Shown here: one piece after another, positions 1 through 10,295 of the stretch
How the letters are laid out: every line of letters begins with the position of its first letter
Position numbering within the stretch: position 1 is the stretch's first letter
DNA from: Nomia melanderi
Lineage: Eukaryota; Arthropoda; Insecta; Hymenoptera; Halictidae
NCBI RefSeq assembly: GCF_051020985.1
Contig: NC_135001.1
Location: 23,801,896-23,865,895 of the forward strand
Length of the DNA stretch: 64,000 nucleotides
Direction of reading: 5' to 3'
The notes under the pieces: model-generated
The model's input: only the letters and a program-made list of their open reading frames with translations
Database searches by the model: none
What the model was told of the DNA's origin: nothing
Program-made: the position numbers and the translations under genes

Positions 1-2815
1 ACCTATCTCTACAAGATTTTGAGATGGCATTGCGTCACCACTAAAATGAAAATACAATTGAAACAACTAGTCTCGTTTGATACGTTGACTGCTATTGTGG
101 TCATCGATGGTAGACACTTCAGAATTGCTCGAAGACAGTTACATTATGTAAAATAAAATACAATGTTTAACGGAGTAAGTAACTAAATAATAGTGTAACG
201 TGAAAATTGTAAAACCAAATAATTAATCGTTGTTTCTATTTATCTTTGCTATGAAAGAATAAGTAATACATGAAACGATCAAGACTCCTATGGCAGTCAA
301 CGTGTTAACTTTAATGGTTTTATTTATACTTTACCTGTAAACAATCTTTTGCCCATTATTTAGAGTAACCGAAATGCCAAACGCATTTCTACAATGTCTG
401 ACAAGAGCAGTATTCAACTGTTTAATATTCAATGTCTCATAAAATATATTCTGAAAGGACTTAGTTACTTTTGTAGATTGGAGAAAATGCATATTGTTCG
501 TTATATTACATAAATGTAAAATTGGTTCCAATGTGTGGTACGTGGTTAACCATGTTGCGATTTCTTGCGGTAATAATAAATATACTTTATCAGTTGTGTA
601 TTTTTCCCTTTCTTTTAATATACCAATCGTTCCTGTGTGGTGATCGGCATGCTTGTGCGAAATAAAAATAGCCTAGAAGAAGAAAATTGTTTATATATCT
701 TTACTTAACTAATACATTTTTATTACCTGTATGAAAATAAATATACCATTTAATTCTGTTTATAACTCTATAACAAAGCATTTAATAGTAAACTTTATGT
801 AACATTTTTTTTGCCTGTTAATTAAATTCTCACACTTTGATCATTTAAGTTGGAGACATTTGTATATAATGTACAATTTATTTATATAATAATTTTATAT
901 TAAAATATACTAAACGTACCTTAATGTTTTTTATAATATTTCTAGCTTCTGATATCCCAAAAAGTCGAACAATTTGGCAAAAAGTTCCTTCTGAGCAATC
1001 CATTAATATATTGTGATGTTCATCAATCCTCAGAAGAATAGCACTTGTATTTCTTATTTTATTTGGTAAACTAGAACCAGTACCTAACATAACAATTTGT
1101 GGGTATTTACATGCATCTTTTAATCCATATTCTGCTGTTTTTTCTTCAATTTGGCATCGCAATGCAGTCAATGACTCTGTAAAAGCTGGATTTTTCAGAA
1201 CTTCATTGACATATGTCTCTCGTTTCGGAGAAATCTTATAGTTTTTTATTACAGAGAAAACTGGACGTATTCTTATACTGTGCATTGTTCTTCCACGATG
1301 AACATTCGTAAGCTCCATCTGAAATAAAATAATTGGAATATTTGTAATAAATAAACAATATAACGCGCGCACGCGTTTGTGTGTGTGCTTCTGATATCAC
1401 CGTGCCTTACTTCATTTTCTTCCTTTAAGCTATCTTCACTTAGCGGAGGAAATATTTCAGAATGCAACAAGTTTAATAAATGCTGTTGTTTATAAACACC
1501 TTCACTTCCTAGACAAGTATTTTCTTCATTTAGTACTATATGTTTCGTAGACATTCCAAATGCTTTTATCCATGTCTGATATTCTGAACGATTAAAAATT
1601 TTTGCTGGAGTAAAATGGTATACCAGAACTTTTGCATAATTATCCGTGTTTAAGAATTTAGGATTTTTTATAACAGATTCTAAATATTCCTCGCTTGGAC
1701 AATCTATGACTGTAAAAAAATCATTGAAAATAATAATTATTAATAATGCACAATTTTTCGATTATTTAATATTTCTAATTACCAATAACAGCATCTTTAG
1801 GACCTTCTGGCTCGCAGACATCTGAACTACGTACAACTGTGCCATCTTCTTTGGTAATATTAAATCCATCTTTCAGTAATCTTAAATGCGGTCCAACCTT
1901 TATACCCAATTTTTCACATTTTGACATTATTAATCTACCAGGTCTTGGATTAACTTCACAAAAGCAACAGAATACTTTTTTCATAGTCTTTAATTTCTTT
2001 TTTCCATCTGTTATATCTTTCTCTGTTTCTGTGGTATTAATAACCCTTTTTCCATTATCATTCGAATGACATGGTGTTTCTTTATTTGTATCTAAAGTAC
2101 TTTCTGTATTTTCTGAAGTCTTGTATACAGGAATGTACCAAACAGTTAATACATGATCTTTATATGGTTTCGATTCATCAATGGGTATATAATTAAATTT
2201 AAATTTTGAAAAACATGCAAGTAGTTGAATTATACTTAGAAACTCAATTATTTCTTCTGAACTGTGAATATTTACTTCAGATGTATATCCTTGCATTGAT
2301 AAAAGCAAACCTGTCAGCCCTCCAACATTTTGCCAAGTAAAATTTGTTATAAATATATTCTCTATTTTAGACAATTTACAACGATGTTCTTGGGCTAATC
2401 GTTGCGTTCCTTCTCCGCAATTAAATATATAATTACAATGGTCGGAGGAAATAAACAAATTCTTTGGTGCTCCGGGAGCACCACTTCCGAGAACCTACAT
2501 TTAAAATAGTTTCTTAACATGAAAATGGTATTTATTTAAAAAAATTGAATAGAATAATTCACTTATAATAGTTAATTTTACTGTTAATGATATTATGAAA
2601 TCATTTATAATTACATGGGATATTAGATTAGAATTTTTGTAAACTTTGTTTAATTGTTTCTTTTGACTCATTGCTATGTCACAATACAATTTCTCTATAT
2701 CGTTAATAGCACAGCTGGAAAGCCTGATGATTTGATAAGGAAAATATTCACTGAGATTGCAAAATTTTTTAGTTAGTTGTGACATTACCAGATTCCTTAT
2801 AATGTTGTTTATCAT
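1..2815 (-). CDS. ELAC2: tRNase Z, long form (zinc phosphodiesterase ELAC2), 3' end cut by window edge
   Basis: Removes the 3' trailer from precursor tRNAs in nucleus and mitochondria. Exons read on the minus strand: 2815-2615, 2494-1783, 1709-1411, 1318-920, 672-335 and 40-1 (continues left); phases agree at every junction. The N-terminal half is the degenerate metallo-beta-lactamase copy (VLGSGAPGAP, then FNCGEGTQRLAQEH). The active C-terminal half has GTGSSLPNKIRNTSA, then the zinc motif HKHADHH in the 672-335 exon, and GDAMP opening the last visible exon. DCSEGTF stands where the human enzyme has DCGEGTF. The start at 2815 follows a splice acceptor, so a non-coding 5' exon is likely; the downstream ATG at 2785 is an alternative, and dual starts for mitochondrial and nuclear forms are common in this family. 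The first-exon donor at 2614 is the least certain boundary. Confidence 0.94.
77..308. mobile_element. TTAA-type MITE, family I (TIR about TTAACACGTTGACTGCCATAGG), degraded left end
   Basis: Lies in the ELAC2 intron between 41 and 334. The right end reads CCTATGGCAGTCAACGTGTTAA; the left end reads TTGATACGTTGACTGCTA, an imperfect inverted copy. Length of about 230 bases and the TTAA terminus match the copies at 11159-11417 and 24588-24825. TTAA target sites are typical of piggyBac-superfamily elements; that assignment is inference. Confidence 0.55.
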
Positions 2816-4398
2816 AATAATTCTGAAAAAAAATGAACTTTAACCTCTTAATTACTTATATAAATTTTATTCATAGTTACCTTTAAATTCTAGAAAACAT
2901 GTATTCTTCACGTTAACCTTATTTGTAAATCACGAACGAAAAGCATGTGAATTAACTAATTTTTTAACACGGTATTAAATAAGAAATGTAACATACATTT
3001 ATTTATACACTCATTATATAAATTTATACAAATATGAGCACCAATTATTTTGAATACAACATTTATTTATTCCAGTAAATCCTTCCTTCCATGAACGTTT
3101 CAGTGCGTATAAAGAAATACGTATATGACGTTATTCTAACATCATCCGACCGTATGATACTATTGTAGTAAAGATGTTGTTATAAATAAGTAAGGTTGGC
3201 CTGAGTTAGAATTTAACTAATGTCACGAATTTTATGCTTGTGAACTATACGTTTGTTATTTAAAGAAATGTGACATTAATGTTACGAAAAGTTGTTAAAA
3301 TTGTTTAATAGCAAAATACAAATACAAAATCTTTTTATTAATATTTTGTTTTGTATTTTGTAGTCTTTAAAAAAATCTCATTTTTTAACAGAAACCCTTA
3401 AAACCATTAAAACTATAGAAAACAGGTCTTTTAATACGGTAATTCTATTTCCTATTGGTGAATTTTTTAAAAAGGATAACAAAATCATTATATATATATG
3501 TGTATTACTTATATGCGTATATATGATACTGAACAGATGCATGAAGATATTCATTAATATAGTTTCTTTAAATATATGTTCATTGAATAAAAAGAGCTCC
3601 AATTAAAAAATTCAGGTTTTTATTTCTGTACTCAATTATTAGTAAACATTAGGTACATTGATAATTTTTCCTATTATTACACCCAAATGGTTCATATGTT
3701 TTGCAGTAATTATAATATTTTTAATGTTTATTACAGTGCATAATTAACAACACAATACATATTCATAGATTAAATTCATTGAAATACATGTATGTTACAA
3801 AACATTGTATAGTTATTAAACATTAATATTTTAAGTTCACAAACATTTAAGTTTTATTTAAATATAACAACATTTAACTATTTATCGAACAAAATGAAAT
3901 AAAAAGAAAAAGAATATCACTGTAAATGAAGTATTTATAACATGTATAATACAAAAGTTTATATTCTTTAGATATATTTTTCAATACTTAATGAAAAATG
4001 TTCTCAAAACTGTTTTTGAACAACTGATACGTATTGTTCAAATCAGGGGATCAGAATGTTTCACTTCTAGTTACGAATAAGCTGAATAAAGTAACTTAGA
4101 AGAGTTTCTGGTGTGCACACATGCACACGTATTCTCGTGTTTTGCATTCCAAAAAATATTCAAGAATTTTGAATCACAACTCTCTTTGTGTATATAGAAT
4201 TGTTCACAAATTTTAAACAAAGTACAGTGCATAATAAAGTACTATAAAAGCAATGTTCTTCTACAACAATTTGAATTTTATAAACTGTATAAAAGAGGTA
4301 TACTAAAAAGGAACAGATAAAATGCAATCTTCTTCTAATAACAGCTAATTATTAATAGATAATGAACAGTAATAAATCAATCTGTATTGTTAATATTA
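2816..4398. other. AT-rich spacer: ELAC2 5' side and SCYL2 3' UTR
   Basis: ELAC2 runs leftward from 2815 and SCYL2 ends at 4399, also on the minus strand. The part near 4398 is presumably SCYL2 3' UTR. Short runs of TA/CA repeats occur around 3490-3530. No open frame with recognisable homology was seen. Confidence 0.6.
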
Positions 4399-7147
4399 TT
4401 AGCTAAGTAAATCCATTATGTCCTGTGAAGGTAAGTTTTGAGTCTTCTGATTTGGAACAGTATTCAAATTTGAACTGAATTCCAATTGATTAGGTACTAA
4501 GTTTCCTTGACTGATAGGATAATTAATCGTATTTTGAGGAATAGTTGAATTCCATGTAATTTGATTAGGAGCCCAATTAGTTGTGTTTCGATTTAAATTT
4601 ACATTCATTCCTTGTGGGCTGAAATGTTGATGTGAATTTAAATTTGAAGACATGCAGGAATAATCAGGCTTTGAACTTGATACTGATCGATTTAATTGAT
4701 CTAAATTGGACTGTAATAACGTATCGGTTAAGTCTTTTATCTGAGGTTTCTTGGGTTGCTGTGGAATAGCTTTCGGTGTTAATGGTGGTTGAGATTGTAA
4801 ACGTTGGTGTACTTCTTGTTGTTGAATTAATCTGTAAAATGTAAAGAATTATATTTCATGAGCTAAGAATCTTCACTTGCAAACATTCAAAAATAATTAT
4901 TTTTACTCGCCGAAATTTATCTTCCATTGTCAAACCATTTTCAATTTGTAGAGACTGCAAATTTGTATTTGTATTTGTATTTGGAGAACGAATTGGAGGG
5001 ATAATATTAATAGCGTCAGTAGTGGAATTAGTATTTTTGTACATGTTAGAGGTTTGTGAAAGCTCTTGATCAAGTTTTTGTGTTTCATGACGCATTGCAT
5101 CCAATTTGCTCAATGCTTCCTTATGTTCTGTTGTTACACGATTTATCATTTCAATTACAAGAGTCGAAAGAATTTCATACTGCGATGTACTAAAGTTTTG
5201 TTCTATACATAATGGTAATAAAAATGGTAAAATCTTTGTTGCTAATATTTCTTTGCTCGCTCCCAACTTACTGTGATTCAGTAATATTCTGTAAATTCCT
5301 AGTAAAACAGAAATTATTGAACATTATTATTTTATTCCATTATTTTTCATTTTTTAGATATTATAAAAGTTGAATATACTAGAATATTTATATATAAAAG
5401 TACTCTAATATAGCAATGCGCATATTTAAAAGCTACATGTAACATACATGTACATACCTATAATGGCCATTAGAATTGCAGGTTCACCAGAATGTGGAAT
5501 TTCTTGCAAGAAAGGTAACACTTGATCAAGAACCAACCATCGATCAAAATTTGGCAACATTCTTGCAAGACACAAAAGACAATTAACTTTTACACTAAGG
5601 CTTTTAGCACTACTTCCTTTGCCATGTAAACAAATTTTTTTCATTCGAGGTAGAATTGCATTTTTAATTACTGGTCCTTCAATCATTGTTATAATATTAG
5701 GCAGAGCTGACAAACATAATTCTTGTAATTGTTCCCATTCAGATTCCAAAGCACGCAGCAGCATTGGGACCACATCTGTTTTTATTACTTCTGTAGTACA
5801 TAGTTTTAACAGTAAGTCAACATGTTGCATCAATACAAGGCTAATTTGCGGTGGATCATCCAAAGTCAAAACTGGTTTCATATTTGGTAAAATATATTCT
5901 CTAAATTCTTCTACAGAACTGGTTTCCATTGCATATAATATACTTGGCAAGATAAAAGGAATCATTGGAGGGTTAATTAATTCTTTGTATAATGCAGGGA
6001 GTACTCTGTGTAATATAACCCTGTGCGGTAATTGCTTTAACAGCTGTGGTAATCCTTTGTAAAATTGTGACTTTTGTAAATTATCCCACTGAAAAATTTT
6101 ATCCAAATAATTCAAAGTTTTTACTTCTATGTCCGTGAAGTAATCAATTTTAACAAATTGATGAGCATCCGGTCTTAATTCAGGATTATGATTTAACATC
6201 AATTTCACCGTGTCTCTGAGAGACTCTGGAACTGATATAAGTTTAGAAGTAACAATTGAACCAGTCAAGTTTTCCAGAAACTTTTTGCATTTTGTTAAAT
6301 CATTATTACACTCATAGAGTGGTACATTCATTGCAGAATGTAAAACATATGCTACCATTCCTAAAGAAAATATGTCACTGGCAGAACTAATGCTACTTGC
6401 CAATATACATTCTGGTGCTTGGTAATTTAAATTTGGCTGTGCAACAGCTGATAGCGACATATCATATTCGACGTATGACCATAAAGGTTCTTTGCTTTCT
6501 ACACTTTGATTTAATGCACAGAAATCAAATCCAAAAATCTTCCATGCTCCATGACTGTTAATAACAATAGATTCTGGACATATGTTTCTATGCAATAATT
6601 TTACATCTTCGTGTAGAAATGCTAAACCTTCGCCAAGTTGTAAAAGTCCATATTTAATTTCAACGTCGTGCAATTTATAATCTTTTAAAGCTGATGGTAA
6701 CGGCTGTGGTAAATTATAATGATTTCCTAGGACATTAGCTAAACTGGCTAACACAGGTTCAGTTGCAAATGCCAAACTATCTCTCGATTCCTCTAATGGA
6801 TGTTGTACAGTTAAAATTTGTGGGTGTCGTAGTTTTGTCAGTTGTGTAACACCTCTTTTCAGAGTTTCCAAAATCACTTCTTTATCATTCTTGGAAAATT
6901 TATCAAGAACTCGTTTTTCAAATACAAAAATTGCTGCCTCTTGTTTAGTGGACTTTTTATAACCATTATAAACTTTCCATAACAATGTTGGACCCGCGCT
7001 TCCTATGTGTGCAGATATCTCAAATTCTCTTGTAACTGGATTTCCTGGTAGAACATTTGATAATTGGGATAAACCATAAGCGGTATTTTGAACAGTGCTG
7101 GTAATCGTGTTGCTAACAGTATTTCGCAATTTTGTCAACACATCCAT
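4399..7147 (-). CDS. SCYL2: SCY1-like protein 2 (pseudokinase of clathrin-coated vesicles)
   Basis: SCYL2 binds clathrin and adaptor proteins and works in endosome/trans-Golgi sorting. Exons on the minus strand: 7147-5458, 5298-4911 and 4831-4399, giving 836 residues (human about 929). Order: kinase-like domain about residues 40-325, HEAT-type helices about 340-600, a coiled segment, then a Gln/Asn/Ser/Pro-rich tail ending in DIMDLLS. The kinase is degenerate: the catalytic loop reads HRN (186-188) instead of HRD, and the DFG position reads GFD (206-208). The strand holding the usual VAIK lysine reads AAIFVFEKR. The second junction only keeps frame with a GC donor (see findings). ATG at 7147 begins MDVLTKLRNTVSNT, typical of SCYL2 starts. 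Confidence 0.95.
4832..4910 (-). other. Non-canonical GC-AG intron in SCYL2
   Basis: Read on the minus strand the intron begins gcgagtaaaa and ends ttttacag. The downstream exon needs two bases from the upstream exon to reach the frame LIQQQEVHQRL. The only nearby GT site (gtaaaa, three bases further) leaves phase 0 and breaks the frame. The GC site gives KFRLIQQQ across the join. GC-AG introns are a known minor class spliced by the normal spliceosome. Confidence 0.6.
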
Positions 7148-8603
7148 TTTCGTCCACTTTTTAAAGCATATACTCGAAAATTAATTTTCTTGCAGATCTG
7201 TAATAAGTTCGTACAGTACGATTTTCTCCAATAAATTTACGCCTATTACGTCATTTTCCAATCTGTTGTTTTACACTGAATTGTCAGACTTTTTGTTTTA
7301 CACGTTACAGTAATAATGTCTCACTTTTCCCTGCATCTAAATATATTTTGTTTGTGACGGAATTAAATAACACTCCTTCACACTCTACAAATGTTATTAG
7401 ACATTTAATTCGTGAATTCTACATTCGAAGACGTCGCACGTAACGCGGAAAGTATCCAATTTCGACGGTGCTATATTTCGTGCAATCACCCTTAAAGGTA
7501 TATCCTTTAATCCAGGAAAATATGAAAATTTCGATACACACTGACAGAACATGTATCTCGCTCATCGCATCACATTGGCACTTAGTTCCTTGACCATAGC
7601 TGCAACTAATACCTTAGAATTTACCAACCTAATAATCTAAATGTTCCGCTCGAAAATTTTTCTATTTTCCATCTCGCATATTGCATTTTACATAGAAAAA
7701 CAAATAAGAATAACGATAAATCTTATATAACTACAAATAACTAGAAAAAAACTTGTTTATCGTTTGAAAAAGGAAATTTAAACGAGGCATGGATTTGCAA
7801 ATATACTATAATGTCACTAAAAACAATCTATATATAAATACTAACTTTAAAAGTCAATGAAGCCGATCAATTGTCTGATTTGTAATTATGTATAGATTTA
7901 AATCGCTTCATAAATATATATTTCTTAATCTTCTTTTTTCAGGAGCTGACGTCCTAGTATCATTTCCGTGTCAAATGCAACGTTACCAACGGAGTGTAAC
8001 GAACACATAAATTTGTGCAATAAAATAGTCACCGATGAATCTCGTCGGTGGCGCTAGTGTACTAGAATATTTTCCTCGCTATGTCGGTATTTCAGAACAA
8101 TACGCAAAAATACATTGTACGCGTAATCTATACACATCTTAAGTCTGTGACGTTTATGCTGGTTACCATATTTACTACATAGCTAAACACATAGGTACAC
8201 GTGTACTTAACCAACTTCACTGTTCTGTAGGCGCATAGCGAAACCTCTGACGTTTTGCACGGTCGGTATTTCAGACTCTTTTATGTTCAGTTTTATTCAT
8301 AGAATATCAATAAACAAAGGAAACATTGAATATTGATAACAGTGTGAAACACTGTAGGAAAAGTTTTAAAATCCTTTCAAGTTTAATATAATTATTACTC
8401 TTAAAGGCATGGTAACAGTCGTTTCTAATTCGAGGCAATTAAAATTGCTCAAGGTCAAAAAATGGCCAAATATAAGCACTAATTTTGTCACATCGACCAT
8501 TCGATCGTTAATATTCGATGTTACCAACGAAGGACGAACAAAGATAAACAAAGCAACGAACTTGATTGACTTGACATTTAAAGAGATTTATTTTAGAATT
8601 AGG
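7148..8603. other. Upstream region of SCYL2, no gene seen
   Basis: Holds the SCYL2 5' flank (roughly 7150-7500) and then AT-rich intergenic DNA. Short open frames near 8366-8633 on both strands overlap each other and show no domain or codon signal, so they are left out. Confidence 0.6.
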
Positions 8604-8899
8604 AATCTCAATAAATATTTAGCACTAAGCTAACTAGCAATTAAAGCGATCAATTTTTTATAAAAATTCAAACATCACGTTTGCTGAGATTCTAGGAACC
8701 TCCTATTCTCGTATCTATGCAAATGCCCAATTGAAAATTCGCAAGAACCTCATTGCGTGAATCTCAATAAACATCGTTTAGCACTATAGCACCTAGCAAT
8801 TAGAGTGATCAATTTTCTATAAAAATTCAAACATTACGTTTCTATGCATCCGTATCTATGCACTCACGCAAACACAATTGAAAATTCGCAACGTCCTCG
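8604..8899. repeat. Diverged tandem duplication, unit about 156 bp, two copies
   Basis: Copy 1 (8604-8757) and copy 2 (8760-8899) share, in order, AATCTCAATAAA, TTTAGCACTA, TAGCAATTA, GATCAATTTT, TAAAAATTCAAACAT, GTATCTATGCA and AATTGAAAATTCGCAA, with small indels. No coding content was recognised. It lies between SCYL2 and the CpG-rich zone ahead of the THSD1-like gene. Confidence 0.75.
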
Positions 8900-8949
8900 C
8901 CAATAGAAGTGAGTAAAAAGTAAAAACAAACTGAGTTCACTCGGAACTC

Positions 8950-10295
8950 TCGTTACATATAGTCGAATCAGCGTTAACTAACGATGCTCGATCGATTCGT
9001 TAGCAGGCCGAAATCAATACGAGCGAATACGGAAAAAAGAGAATTCGAGCGATGCCGTGCAGTCGGAGCGTGAAATCGGCGCAATTGCGGTCGCACCCCC
9101 GACGCGAAAAATAATGACCCTTTACTGGCAAACAAAACGCAGCAAAGAATAATAGAAAAGAACGAGTAGAAAGGACCGCGGGAGGGTGGGACAGAGAGGC
9201 AATGAAAAGAGTCACTCCTGTGGAGGAGCAGACTGCAGGTCGATATAATCCCTCCATTGATTGAAGTCGATGTTCTGTCAGAATTCTCTACCCCAAAGGA
9301 CAACCTTCGTAGTGGGGTGAACGAATAAGGGAGAGAATACTGGCCGTCGACCCCGCTTTAGTCGCCTCACGAACCGCGTACGTGTCGCGTTCGTGCTTCG
9401 CGTAGCCAGCTAGAGCAACCCGTAGATTTCCCTCCGTCGAACGACGACGGTTCGTTTCATTCGACACGCGTTCGGAGACCTCCGCGTTTACCTATCAAAC
9501 TGAATCGTATCTCCGATAAGATTCAACCTCCTACTCGATATATCTCTCGCGAACCACGTTTCGACGATATTCAACCCTAATTCGGTTCGAACGTTAAACG
9601 AATCGCGCTCGAGGGATGCTTTCGAAAACCGAGTCTCGCAAGCTGCACGCTCTACGGAACCTTTCCGACTCGCGATCGCCGACTGAAACTCCGCAGTCGA
9701 GGCTGTACCTCCACTACTTCACCGTGCTGTTCTCGATTCTGTACCCTCAGATCTCGTCTCTTCGAGTCAATTCCGAAACTCGAGTTTCCAATCGAGGCTG
9801 GTGAAGCGGGCGCGCGGAACGTCGAGGACTCCGTGATTTCGCGGTCTCCGGAAAATGTTCGGCTGCGACGCGAGCATCCCCGAGCCGGTGCAGGCTTCGA
9901 CCGGGGAGTCGAGGGAATAGGACCAGAGGGATGTTCCGTCGGCGACGCGGCGAGAAATGACGGCTGCCCGTTGACGTTTGTGCCGTCAAGTGCGAGCGTG
10001 CCCCGAGATTATCAGAACGAAGTGCCGGAGGGACGGAGAGTGAGAAATGTACCTCGGCCATCGGAAGGATATCGATTCCTGCAAATTACCGCGGCGCGTC
10101 CACCGGCGGCACATTTATGTTTTCGCCTCGTCGTCCAGCCCCGGGAAACTCCTCCGAGCGACCGAGGGGATCGTGTGTTCCCTGAATTTATCGTCTCTCA
10201 GACACGAAGATGCTCGACGCGACCGCTCCGAACCGTCGCGCGTGCCTCGATTAGCGTGAACAGCCACACTTCGACACGGATGACCCCACCTGGAT
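8950..10295 (+). promoter_or_regulatory. CpG-rich zone, probable promoter and 5' leader of the THSD1-like gene
   Basis: Base composition changes abruptly from AT-rich to GC/CpG-rich over this stretch and returns to AT-rich after about 10320. It sits just upstream of a candidate signal-peptide exon on the plus strand. Open frames such as 9833-10312 lack homology and look like chance products of GC-rich sequence. No TATA box or defined start site could be assigned. Confidence 0.4.
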
